A DNA stretch of 27,517 nt from CAZUZD01 sp964624465 (GTDB lineage Bacteria > Planctomycetota > Planctomycetia > Isosphaerales > Isosphaeraceae): positions 1 to 27,517 of the forward strand of contig CAZUZD010000041.1 in assembly GCA_964624465.1 (NCBI GenBank), read 5' to 3'. The position numbers were made by a program, and so were the translations under genes. The notes below the pieces were generated by a model, which saw only the letters and a list, made by a program, of their open reading frames with translations, made no database searches and was not told the origin of the DNA. Numbering within the stretch: the stretch's first letter is position 1; the number at the start of each line of letters is the position of its first letter. Shown piece by piece: positions 16,249 to 24,237 of the stretch.

Positions 16249-16277
16249 AGGATAGGCGGGGAGATTTACTTTGTCAA
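16249..16277 (-). promoter_or_regulatory. sigma70-type promoter of the QueC-like operon
   Basis: On the minus strand, TTGACA (16277-16272) is followed by exactly 17 bases and TATCCT (16254-16249). The start codon is 40 bases downstream of the -10 box. The -35 box is part of a small dyad, TTTG-A-CAAA, which could be an operator half for the operon's own XRE regulator; the operator idea is an inference. Confidence 0.65.
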
Positions 16278-16940
16278 ACGGCAGTGGATCTTAGGTGGTT
16301 TCTTGTTAAGGGTGGCGGTCGCTTGTCGGGGTCGGGGACGGGCCCACGTAGGATTCGGTCCACGTCGCCGTCGGAGGGTTAGATCGCTGGTGTCTGCAGG
16401 CCATATCCCTGGATGGAATGCGATAGGGGCGGCTCACCGGAGCCTGAGATGGAAGCGGAGCGGCGGATCGCCTTCTACCAACCCCTGCCCTGCTCGTGGG
16501 ACGGAGTATTGAGCGACCGCAGCGAACTGCCCACATTTCGATCATGGCCCGGAAGGCGACCTTTTCGAGGAGCATCGCGTTCATGCCCTCCGACTGGCGG
16601 GCCGGATGCGTCGCCTCGCGGTCCAGGTGCGTGAATCCCGGCGGGATGCGGCCGTTCATGGCCTCAGCCCGTGTGGGCCTCGGTCGAGGCAATGATGACG
16701 ACCGTGGTGGACAGATCCTCCTCGGAAGTTCACTTCGGCGACGTGAAGTCGGTCGGGGCGGGCATGCAGCAAGTGCGGTTCGACTGGGCGAAGGGCTGGC
16801 GTGTTCCAGATAAGCCCTTTCCGCTCAGGAAGTCCGAGGCATGAGCCTGGGATCGGCCCGCGCCTGGGTCGGTGGACGATCTCATCGTCGAGGTCCCCGA
16901 GGGCGACTTGGTCGAACCGCGAGCGGCTGCCGTGGATGCG
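16278..16940. other. intergenic stretch, probably decayed DNA
   Basis: About 660 bases upstream of the QueC-like operon. Open frames exist on both strands (for example 16306-16692 on the minus strand) but have no start signal or family motif that I can support. It may contain the worn end of the IS5-type element that begins to be recognisable at about 16950. Confidence 0.4.
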
Positions 16941-16948
16941 GATCGGCC

Positions 16949-17296
16949 TCATGCCAACGCGAATTCCGCCGACCGGTGCCGCTGCCTCGCCGGCAGGAAT
17001 CTCTCGAGCGTGACGCTGTTGCCACCGTTGTCGAGGTGGAGCTTCGAGCGGAACCCCTTGGGCGGCGATCGGGCGGGTCGGCCCTCGGTCCCGCGGCACC
17101 CGGGTTCCCACCGCGGGCTGCGGCCAGGGGGGGCTCGAATGGAGGGCCCGTCGACGCACCATAGGGCCCAGACGGTCATTCCGACCTGGTCGAGCCGAGA
17201 TCGGGCAAGAGCCTGCCAACCAGGCCAAGAAGCCGTCGTGCCCCATGCCGGGACCCATGGGCGGGGGCCAGAGCATCCCTGGTTCCCGTGGACCAC
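16949..17296 (-). pseudogene. IS5-type transposase remnant
   Basis: One frame holds VGMTVWALWCVDGPSIRA, the strand and first catalytic Asp of IS5-family DDE transposases (usually DLWCVDGTSIRA). About 50 residues later comes PPKGFRSKLHLDNGGNSVTL followed by a worn AGQRHxS-like segment (ARQRHRS), the usual next block. The segment between them has lost its usual sequence, and the frame closes before the second catalytic region. Neither end of the element was found. The call rests on two adjacent blocks in the right order. Confidence 0.5.
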
Positions 17297-17410
17297 ACTG
17301 GCCCGGCAGGGACCGCCTGCCCGTGGAGATGGGGGATCCAGGCGTCGAGCTCACGCTCGGCGACTGCCGCGGCAGGGCGATGGGCCCTGCCGCGGTGAGA
17401 TCGACGCACT

Positions 17411-18268
17411 TCAGAGCGATGGGTCGAGATCCATTCGTTCCACGAGGTCTCGGGTCAGCCGCCGGCCGGGGGCATTGATGGCCTTGATCAGCGGCCGGCA
17501 GGCAAACCCGACGACCAGCCCGGATTTTTTGGCGATAAGCCGCAACGTCGATGGATCATCGACCTTGAGAGCCCAGTCGCCGAGGCGTTTCTTCAGGAAC
17601 GCGATCAACTCGCCTTCGGTCGGGTTCTCCGTCTGAAACTGGCTCGCGAACCGCCGCAACAGGGCACTTCGCCGCTCGGTCTCGGGGCGTGACTCCCCGG
17701 AGCGTTTGCCGATGATGGACTGGGCGGCGGCGAAAGTGCTGACCTCCGGGTGGGTGAGCACCACGCGTAAGGCAGCCTCCAGGCCCCGGTGGTACAGCTC
17801 GCCGAGTTCGTCTACTAATAAGTACGCGTGGTCGGTATTGCTGTACATTGCCAGGTTGATCTTGCGTAGAATGTTCTCCGGACTATCCGTCGCTCCGTTG
17901 ATTATAATAAACATATATCTGACTTCGCCGCCTGCGTCCAAGGGGCTATGCATGGTAACCCCCTTGCAGAAGTCGGTGATCTCATCGTCGCCCGTGTACA
18001 AGCTCGGGTTGTTCAGGTGCCGCCTCATGAAGGCGATAATCGAGGAGGTTTTCCCCGTGCCCGGGAAGCCTTCCACCAGGACGTTGGATTCGCTGCCCCG
18101 TGGCTGTCCCAGGCAGTGTTCGAGGTGAGATCGCAGCGAGTAGTTGCCCACGAGATCGGGCCATGCCGGGATGTCGGTCTCGGCCGCCCTGGCCTCGATC
18201 AACCGGCCCGGAGCGGAGAGGGAGCCCTGCTCCGGCCTCCGGTGAGTATCAGGTGGTGTCAAGCGCAT
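17411..18268 (-). CDS. AAA+ ATPase
   Basis: A 285-aa protein. VEGFPGTGKTSSI (about 65-77) is the Walker A motif and HAYLLVDELGEL (147-158) the Walker B motif. ERRSALLRRFASQFQTE (198-214) resembles the sensor/arginine-finger region, and residues 220-285 form a helical lid. The layout is closest to clamp-loader, Orc/Cdc6 or transposition-type (TniB/MuB-like) ATPases; I cannot choose among them. There is no membrane segment. The start ATG 18268 overlaps the end of the upstream gene by 10 bases, with GGGAG just upstream, so the two proteins are probably made together and work together. No transposase or helicase lies next to it. Confidence 0.75.
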   Translation of the reverse strand: MRLTPPDTHRRPEQGSLSAPGRLIEARAAETDIPAWPDLVGNYSLRSHLEHCLGQPRGSESNVLVEGFPGTGKTSSIIAFMRRHLNNPSLYTGDDEITDFCKGVTMHSPLDAGGEVRYMFIIINGATDSPENILRKINLAMYSNTDHAYLLVDELGELYHRGLEAALRVVLTHPEVSTFAAAQSIIGKRSGESRPETERRSALLRRFASQFQTENPTEGELIAFLKKRLGDWALKVDDPSTLRLIAKKSGLVVGFACRPLIKAINAPGRRLTRDLVERMDLDPSL

Positions 18269-19083
18269 TCTCCCTTCATAAGCACAAGATTGTTCGGATT
18301 GACCTCGTCCATCGGGTCGGCGTCTCGGTTGTCGAAACCGGCCTGAGATCGGGCTTCGTCATCGTCATCGTCGTCGGTGTCGACATCGCCGGTGCGGGGC
18401 GGCACGGCAAACAGAGTTCCTGGACGCGTGGCGTCGTCGTACGAGAGGGTGGTGTCGTCCTCCAAGGAAGTGTCGGAAACGGCCGAAGGGTCGAGCCTCT
18501 CGGGGGTTCCGTCCGTCACTTGCTCGTCACTTGCGTCACGTTCCTCGTCGATCGACGCAATCGACCAGGTCCGCGGCCGATCCGTGTCGTGGCGAGTGAG
18601 AGTCACGCCCAGGGCGGCCAGCGGCGTGATCAAGCTGGACAGTTGCTTGCCGAGCGAATCTTCGGAGTTCGGCCAGGTCGGGCCTCTTGAGAGGTCCAGC
18701 CTCTGGCGCTGAGCCTCCCGGACCAGTGATGCCAGGAGCTGCGGCAGCGGCTTCCTGGTCCCCCCGGCCTTGGCGATCCCCAGGACTGCCTGGGCGAGCG
18801 GTTGCCGTTCGAAGACACTCGCGTGGCTGGGCCGAGCGTGCTGGCGCGGTTTCCTGAAGGCGATCCCCCGGAGGATGTCGAGGAACGTCAAGACCTGCGT
18901 CCTGCTCGGATAACCCGCCTTCAGGTTCTGGCAGATCTCAGCCGTCACGATCGCCAGCGCCTGGGGTGAGTCGATGAACAGCTGCTGGAGGGTGGTTTCT
19001 CCCTCGACACGGACCTGGATCAACACGTCACCCGAAGTGTCCTGGAACGGCTCAAAAGATCGAGCGAGCGAATAAAAATCCAT
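18259..19083 (-). CDS. putative winged-helix DNA-binding protein with acidic tail
   Basis: A 274-aa protein starting at ATG 19083 behind an excellent AGGAGGG six bases upstream. Residues 1-80 are mixed alpha/beta (VLIQVRVEGETTLQQLFIDS, then two helices). Residues about 100-176 (LPQLLASLVREAQ, WPNSEDSLGKQLSSLITPLA, VTLTRHDTDRPRTWSI) resemble the small winged helix at the end of plasmid and phage primase-type proteins. Residues 178-260 are disordered and acidic, with a run of seven Asp (DVDTDDDDDDDE). An acidic tail may bind the AAA+ partner or mimic DNA. I do not recognise a named family. The overlap with the ATPase gene indicates a two-gene operon beside the tRNA-Ser scar. Confidence 0.65.
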   Translation of the reverse strand: MDFYSLARSFEPFQDTSGDVLIQVRVEGETTLQQLFIDSPQALAIVTAEICQNLKAGYPSRTQVLTFLDILRGIAFRKPRQHARPSHASVFERQPLAQAVLGIAKAGGTRKPLPQLLASLVREAQRQRLDLSRGPTWPNSEDSLGKQLSSLITPLAALGVTLTRHDTDRPRTWSIASIDEERDASDEQVTDGTPERLDPSAVSDTSLEDDTTLSYDDATRPGTLFAVPPRTGDVDTDDDDDDEARSQAGFDNRDADPMDEVNPNNLVLMKGECA

Positions 19084-19261
19084 GCAATCCCTCCTGCGGG
19101 TCTGGTGAACCTTTCGAAAACCCTGAGTCCGCGATGAGCTAACGACCCTGCCAGGCGAGCCCGGCCCCCGAATGCCATCGGGCCCGGGGGGTGGTCTGGC
19201 GAGCATCAGCGGGCTCTCGCAGCACCCACGACCGGGTGAGCGAGGCGCTCGCAGGTGGTCC

Positions 19262-19507
19262 CTATGAGCGGGGCGACGGTTTGGCACCGATCGCATCGCC
19301 GCACCGTTCAGGCAGCGGCATGCTGCCGAACTGGCCGAGGGCCAGGATGGTCTGGCGGAGATGATCTGGCAGGGCCGACCAGCCGGCCACGAGGGCCTGC
19401 AGTTCGGGTGAGAGCTCATCGAGATGGCACCGGGTGCAAACTTCGGTGCAACCCCACGATTCGTCTGGGTGTAAGTCGTCTTGGTGTAACGTGTTTGCGG
19501 TGGAGGC
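19262..19507 (-). pseudogene. remnant of a small helical protein
   Basis: A minus-strand frame closing with TAG at 19262-19264 reads SWGCTEVCTRCHLDELSPEL and then VAGWSALPDHLRQTILALGQ. The second part resembles the small proteins with a WPxLPxxIRxxILAL pattern seen beside planctomycete recombinase genes. No ATG or GTG start is available before the frame runs into the tRNA fragment, so the 5' end was probably lost during integration. It lies in the otherwise empty stretch between the acidic-tail gene and the tRNA scar. Confidence 0.35.
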
Positions 19508-19510
19508 TTG

Positions 19511-19571
19511 CCGGTCTCGAAAACCGGTGAACCGGTCTCCGGTTCCGTGGGTTCGAATCCCACCTCCTCCG
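19511..19571 (+). tRNA. 3' fragment of tRNA-Ser(CGA), presumed attachment site
   Basis: It has an anticodon arm CCGGT-CTCGAAA-ACCGG (anticodon CGA, reading UCG), a long variable arm with stem AACCGG/CCGGTT, the T arm GTGGG-TTCGAAT-CCCAC, and the 3' acceptor strand CTCCTCC plus G. The 5' acceptor strand and the D arm are missing: upstream is unrelated DNA (GGTGGAGGCTTG). This is what remains when a tyrosine-integrase element recombines inside a tRNA gene near the anticodon arm. Confidence 0.8.
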
Positions 19572-19583
19572 CTGCCTGAAATC

Positions 19584-19631
19584 GGCCCGCTGTGAGTCTC
19601 ACGCAGAGTGAGGTTTGCGGCGGGCCTTTTT
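19584..19631 (+). terminator. Rho-independent terminator after the tRNA-Ser fragment
   Basis: Perfect 7-bp stem GGCCCGC/GCGGGCC followed by TTTTT, with a small inner hairpin (GTGAG-T-CTCAC) in the loop. It sits 12 bases after the tRNA 3' end, so it looks like the tRNA gene's own terminator. Its survival suggests that this is a genuine tRNA locus end rather than only a short att repeat. Confidence 0.7.
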
Positions 19632-19739
19632 CATTGGCACCGGGGACTGTGCCAAACTTGTGCCAGATCACCACCACGCACCAACGGTCACGGGTCTCAG
19701 GGCGGCCGTCGCCGGCGCCTCGGGGAACTCCACGACGGG

Positions 19740-20506
19740 TCAGGCGTCCGACGGCCACACACCGCCGGACTGCGTCTCGCTGAGGCTCAACAGATCCATC
19801 AGGCGACGGGCCTCATCGTCGTGCAGGTGATCTGAGTAGGCGACCATGCGGCTGTCCGAGTGGCCCAGCCAGCTCATCGCAATCCGCTGCGCCGCGCGGC
19901 GGTTGGCGCACAGCGAGCGGAAGAGGTGCCGGAAGCTGTGCAACCGGCCATCCAGGAAACCGACCTGACCCAGGCTGCTCGGGAACCGACCCGCGAGCGG
20001 CTTGAGGACGTCCCGGACCAGGATGTTTCGCAGGCTGTCGGGCTCGATCCGACCGCCATGACGGCCGTGGCACGCGAACCCAGCGGGATGGCGGGGCAGC
20101 GTTCGCAGTCGATTCCGCAACTCCTGGTGGATCGGCAGGCTGCGGTTCCGGCCGCTCTTGAGCGTGCGGACCCGGTTGCGGGCCTTGCGCGACTGGCTCA
20201 GGGCGCTCGCGTCGACGAGGTGCAGGACGCCCCTGTCGAGGTCGAAGTCCGTCCAGCGCAGCTGGACCAGCTCCGAGATCCGCAGGCCGGTCCTGGCCAG
20301 CGCCACCAGCTCGTCGCCGAGCCCGCCGAGGTCGGGCTGCTCGCCACGGCGCTGAACCATGGCACTGACCTGCAGCACTACGGGTCGCTACCAGCAGGCT
20401 TTTCCAGCGGCAGCCGGATCCGGGACGCCACGGGCAGGTGGCCGTCGTTGACCAGTTCCGTGAATTGCGTTCTGTGAATTGATTTGGACGTGTCGACTCG
20501 GGTCAT
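19740..20506 (-). pseudogene. tyrosine recombinase (integrase), truncated and frameshifted
   Basis: The catalytic domain is open from GTG 20378 to the stop: ARTGLRISELVQLRWTD (first catalytic Arg), HSFRHLFRSLCANRR (HxxR region), MSWLGHSDSRMVAYSDH (second His and nucleophile Tyr). Upstream, another frame from ATG 20506 supplies a piece of the core-binding domain, TELVNDGHLPVASRIRLPL, then KPAGSDP and a TAG at 20378-20380, where related planctomycete integrases have a Tyr and continue. About 150 N-terminal residues are absent; homology stops near 20480, where the GT2 remnant begins on the opposite strand. The integrase is therefore dead. Its position next to the tRNA-Ser scar says it, or a close relative, caused the integration. 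Confidence 0.82.
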
Positions 20507-20800
20507 GAGCGCCGTGGTCGCCTCGATGATCGTGCCGACGTACGGGCGGCCGCGTCAAATCCAGGCATGTGTCGAGGCGCTCGCCGCACAGAGCAGAGCC
20601 TCTCCGAACCCTGGGAGGTGTCGGGCATCGCCACTCACAGACGCTGCGCGGCTTCTTGGACCTGCATTTTTGCTATGGCCGCGGGGCCCATCTGCACCAG
20701 TCGAAGCGGCAAAGTTGCGGTTCAGGCACGATCCGGGAGGATCTTCCCCTCCACCGACGCCTCGCACGCCGGGTCGCAAGCCGCCTGGCAGACGATGGGA
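20505..20800 (+). pseudogene. GT2 glycosyltransferase remnants
   Basis: ATG 20505 opens MSAVVASMIVPTYGRPRQIQ and then ACVEALAAQS, the nucleotide-binding start of a family 2 glycosyltransferase. The frame then loses its sense at about 20580. From about 20650 another frame gives GFLDLHFCYGRGAHLHQ, like the C-terminal part of planctomycete GT2 proteins, followed by a basic helical stretch. The central catalytic part (DxD, ED) is deleted. Only about 100 of about 300 residues are traceable. It lies head-on against the truncated end of the integrase. Confidence 0.6.
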
Positions 20801-21155
20801 ACGCGGCACGAGGCGCCGCAGTTTGCCTACCTGCTTCGCCTGGCAGGCCACCGATCTCACCGGCTTCGTGGTCGAGGGGCTGGCCACGTGTGGGAATCGC
20901 CGGGCTGGCTCCGGCACGAGACATGGCGAGGAGTAAGCCGCATGAGCGCGATGTTGCTGGGACCGCCTCCTCCAGGGCCCGACTGGCATGACTCGTCAAA
21001 CGCCCGTTCGGCTCCAGGTCGGGACTGTGTGCAGGGTCTGGAAAACGATAGAGTCCTACCTCGCCAACGTCACGGTCCCGGGCCGTGAGCTGCAGAATGC
21101 CGGTTCCGTGGAACCAACCAATTCGTGTAAAGCGAGATCTACCCTGTCAACACCC
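20801..21155. other. stretch without recognisable gene
   Basis: About 355 bases between the GT2 remnant and the start of the sulfotransferase pseudogene. All frames on both strands are either short or without family character. It is probably worn coding DNA of the same locus. Confidence 0.4.
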
Positions 21156-22065
21156 ATGACGGTGATGTCATCCATGTGGTTGCCCAACCTTCGTCGCCGA
21201 TCCTACTTCCTTCACATCCCGAAAACGGCCGGCACCACGATGGGGGCTGTCCTGTTCAGGCGGTATCCGCAGTCCGAGATCCTCAACTGCCCTACGGCAC
21301 ACCTCCTCCAGATGCCTCCCGAGGAGATCAACGCCCGCCGGGCATTCGCCGGGCACTGGGGGACGGAGCTCCTGAGCATGCTCGACCGGCCGATCGACTG
21401 CTTGACCGTCGTGCGTGATCCGTTCGAGCGGACGATCTCGGGGGATCCGCTTCGCCCAGCGTCAGGGTCTCCCGAAGCAGCACCCTGAAACTCAGGCGGT
21501 CTTCGGTCGCGGCAACTGAGATAATGTTCTCTAGCAGACGTTAATATGCGGTATAATAGAAACAACGCAGTTGTTTAATCTCAGATTTGCCATGGATTTC
21601 AACAAGTTCTTGAAAACTCCGCCGCCCGGCGTCACGAAGAGTGCCGAGACGATCCCCTACGTGGAGTACAAGTGGGCAACGGAACTCCAGGCCGGTGCCA
21701 TCGAAATGGATAACGTCGTGGCCGAGGCCAAACGGCAGCTCGACCGGATGAAGGTGGTGGGGTTGTTCTAGCAACTCAACGAGACGATCCGACTCGCTTG
21801 CCATTTTCTGGGCAGCCCGCCTCCAGGGTCGCTGCCCCGGCAGCGTAAGTCTCCGGAGCGGATGGCGCTGGGGAACACGTCCTACCGGCAGTCTGGCACG
21901 ATTCCTCGGGACGTGGTGCGGAAGATCGACGAGGTCACGGCCCGCGACCGCGAGGTCTACGACGATGCACGCGGCATCTTCAATCGACAGGGCGTCAGAA
22001 GGCGCCGCCGGCATTTCTGGCCGTTCGGGTTCTTGACCGCGCCGTTGCGACACGGAGCGGTCTGA
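21156..22065 (+). pseudogene. sulfotransferase-family protein, frameshifted with in-frame stops
   Basis: From ATG 21156: RSYFLHIPKTAGTTMGAVLF is the 5'-phosphosulfate-binding start, and CLTVVRDPFERTIS the 3'-phosphate-binding segment. A run of five G at 21440-21444 then shifts the frame; reading four G restores GIRFAQRQGLPKQHPETQ in the +1 frame. That same frame, although broken by TGA and TAG near 21515-21535 and by TAG at 21769-21771, continues to 22065 with VVAEAKRQLDRMKVVGLF, QLNETIRLACHFLG and a DREVYDDARGIF tail typical of the family C-terminus. The whole about 300-codon gene is present but has one frameshift and three stops. Confidence 0.8.
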
Positions 22066-22102
22066 GCACGAAATTCTCAGATCTGCGAATTGGAAAGAGC
22101 TC

Positions 22103-23179
22103 GTGAACGGTGTATCCCGGAAATCACCACTGGACCACGAACTTGCGGCGGTCCGGCTCAAGGCGCTCGCCTTCATCAGTGCCGAACTGGGCAACAGTGA
22201 CAATCTTCCGATCCAGCTCTTCAACCCGGACCGGCCCGATCGGACGGTCTTCGCCTCGTCGTATGCGGCCCTGGCCCTCGCCGCCGATCCCTCTGCAGAG
22301 TCGCTGGCCATCAGACGCAAGCTGGTTGCCTTCATCCGCTCCGAGCGTGAATGGCCGGGCCTGTGGCGGTACTGGGGCAAGCGGTCCCTGATCCCGTGCG
22401 ATCTCGACGACAGTTCCCTCGGCCAGATCGTCCTGACCGCGCACGGGGTGCGGTGCTGGCGAACCGACTGGCTCCTGTACCTCCACAGATGCCGCGAAGG
22501 GATGTTCCATGCCTGGATGATGCCTGGCAACGTTGCCACGCTGAATCCGTTTTACTGGCTGATCGCACTCAGAGATCTCACGCCGGCTCGGCTTCACTTC
22601 CGATTCTTCGGCCTCTGGAAAACCGCTGGCAAAAGCCACCTGTATCAATACCACGTCATCTCGAATGCACACATCGTCCATTATCTCGGCGATACCCCGA
22701 GGTCGGCGGCCGCGATCGATTGGATCATCGACACGATGAGGAGCGGGCGGGAGTTCGAACGCGAGATCTACTACCGGGATCCGGAGTTTCTCTACCTTGC
22801 GATCGGCAGGGCGTTCAGCGGTGGTATCGCACGATTCGGGCCGCTGGTCGACGTCGTCGAACGGCGGGTCGGGGAGCGAGCTTCGGCGACGGCCTGCGTC
22901 GGAGAGTCGGCGTTCACGACTGCGGCTGCGTGCGCCGCGCTCCTGCACCTCGGACGATGCGGGAAGGTCGTCAAAGCCGCGATGAACTGGCTGGTCTCCG
23001 CACAGGCGGAGGACGGCGGCTGGCCGGCCGCCCCCCTGGATCATGACGGACCTCCTCCGTCACGAACGTATTGGGGCTCGCGGGCCCTCACGACGGCAGT
23101 GGTCGTGGAAGCCATCGCGCTCTACGAGTCGTGGCGGCGCTCCGGGGCGTCTTTGGCAGGCCCTCACGAGCCTGCGTAG
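22103..23179 (+). CDS. squalene/terpene cyclase-fold protein
   Basis: A 358-aa protein predicted to fold as an alpha/alpha barrel of the terpenoid cyclase/prenyltransferase type. The N-terminal half has SSYAALALAAD, WRYWG and IPCDLDDSSLGQ, where DLDD (100-103) fits the DxDD acid motif of class II cyclases. Near the C-terminus SAQAEDGGWPAAP is a QW-like repeat (QxxDGGW), followed by TYWGSRALTTAVVVEAI. At 358 aa it is about half the length of squalene-hopene cyclase, so it may be a single-barrel enzyme or a non-catalytic relative. Start GTG 22103 has GGAAAGAG seven bases upstream. Its last 16 bases overlap the UbiA gene tail to tail. Role inferred: cyclisation of a prenyl product made or attached by UbiA. 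Confidence 0.62.
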   Translation: MNGVSRKSPLDHELAAVRLKALAFISAELGNSDNLPIQLFNPDRPDRTVFASSYAALALAADPSAESLAIRRKLVAFIRSEREWPGLWRYWGKRSLIPCDLDDSSLGQIVLTAHGVRCWRTDWLLYLHRCREGMFHAWMMPGNVATLNPFYWLIALRDLTPARLHFRFFGLWKTAGKSHLYQYHVISNAHIVHYLGDTPRSAAAIDWIIDTMRSGREFEREIYYRDPEFLYLAIGRAFSGGIARFGPLVDVVERRVGERASATACVGESAFTTAAACAALLHLGRCGKVVKAAMNWLVSAQAEDGGWPAAPLDHDGPPPSRTYWGSRALTTAVVVEAIALYESWRRSGASLAGPHEPA

Positions 23180-24237
23180 AAGTGCCGTCCCAGATGCCAC
23201 AGCCGGCTGGCCATACCCATTGCCATCAACCCGGCGTCACGACACCACCACCAGGGGCGTCTCGTCGAAACCGCGACGATGGCAAGCAGGATCCAGTTGG
23301 CCGGGTCCTGGCGGATTGACCCTGCAATACAGGCGATTCGGTGAAACATATCGTAGTATTCAAACATCGCCAGCCGGTCACCGGGGGCGGGTGTCACCAC
23401 GACCACCGACACTTTCCAGGACCGGTGGCGAACGAACTCGGTGAGGGCATCGACCCCGAGCAGGATCCATGCCACCTCAAGGTTCAGGGTGTAGAGCATT
23501 CCCAGGAAGGCCGCGATCTCCAGCGGAAAGACGATCCGCCGCCCAAGCAGCACCGCGCGGACTGGCGTCACTTTCACGGCGAACGTCTCGATCCCGGCAC
23601 GCCGGTCGGTTTCGTGATCCTTGAGTTGATGCCACAGGATACTTCGCGTCCCCACCGCAAACGACCAGATGGCGACAAGGACCGTCCAGGTCGGGGGCAA
23701 GTCGCGCGACGCCGCGGCGGCAGTCACGGAGGCGGCGAAGAGGTGCGGCAGCAGGCTCTCCCCCAGGGCGATCGCCACGATGCCCAGGTGCGCTCGACTC
23801 TTGAGACGGACTGGTGGCAGGGAGTAGAGGGCGAAGACAAGCCAGTTCGCTGCGTAGATTGCCACGGTGGCGGGTGCATGCCTCAGCCAGACGGCCACCG
23901 CGACTCCCGGGATCAGACAAGCCGCGAACAGCGCAGCGACGAGCGGCCGCGCCATTCCATCCAGGAGGTTCCGCTTCCCTGCGATCCGGTCCTCGGAGAA
24001 GTCGCAATGGTCGTTGATTACACTGGCAAACATGGCGACCGGAACCAGCGCCACCAGCAGGAACCCGAACGTTCGCCAGAGCGATACCGGCGAAACGATC
24101 AGGACATCGGCTGTTGCGAATCCGGTGGCGACAATCACCGCAATCTTACAGGCCCACCAGTCGCCAGCACGCACGACAGCGGCGAGTCTGGCGAGACGAC
24201 TCGATTGTCGGTCTGAAGCAGGCAACACGGTGATCAT
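23164..24237 (-). CDS. UbiA-family prenyltransferase
   Basis: A 357-aa integral membrane protein with about eight or nine hydrophobic segments. ASVINDHCDFSEDRIAGKRN (about 71-90) is the first Asp-rich motif (NDxxDxxxD: N75, D76, D79, D83), YSLPPVRLKSR is the conserved UbiA loop, and WHQLKDHETDRRAGIETF (202-219) is the second Asp-rich motif (D207, D211). These motifs bind magnesium and a prenyl diphosphate. The C-terminal 70 residues are basic and less conserved. The start ATG 24237 overlaps the P450 stop (ATGA). The acceptor is unknown: an aromatic or a glycerol-type acceptor, or intramolecular cyclisation, are all possible in this superfamily. It appears fully intact although its operon partner is not. 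Confidence 0.85.
   Translation of the reverse strand: MITVLPASDRQSSRLARLAAVVRAGDWWACKIAVIVATGFATADVLIVSPVSLWRTFGFLLVALVPVAMFASVINDHCDFSEDRIAGKRNLLDGMARPLVAALFAACLIPGVAVAVWLRHAPATVAIYAANWLVFALYSLPPVRLKSRAHLGIVAIALGESLLPHLFAASVTAAAASRDLPPTWTVLVAIWSFAVGTRSILWHQLKDHETDRRAGIETFAVKVTPVRAVLLGRRIVFPLEIAAFLGMLYTLNLEVAWILLGVDALTEFVRHRSWKVSVVVVTPAPGDRLAMFEYYDMFHRIACIAGSIRQDPANWILLAIVAVSTRRPWWWCRDAGLMAMGMASRLWHLGRHFYAGS

Noticed and set aside
16306..16692. 128-codon minus-strand frame as a gene upstream of the QueC-like operon
   Set aside because: It lacks a credible start and any motif I know. It might be worn transposon DNA, but I cannot support a call.
19501..19571. A complete tRNA-Ser gene
   Set aside because: There is no D arm and no exact 5' acceptor strand. 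GGTGGAG upstream only partly pairs with CTCCTCC and leads directly into the anticodon arm.
18259..19758. Longer version (499 aa) of the acidic-tail protein starting near 19758
   Set aside because: The extension would translate the antisense of the tRNA fragment and terminator. ATG 19083 has an excellent ribosome site.
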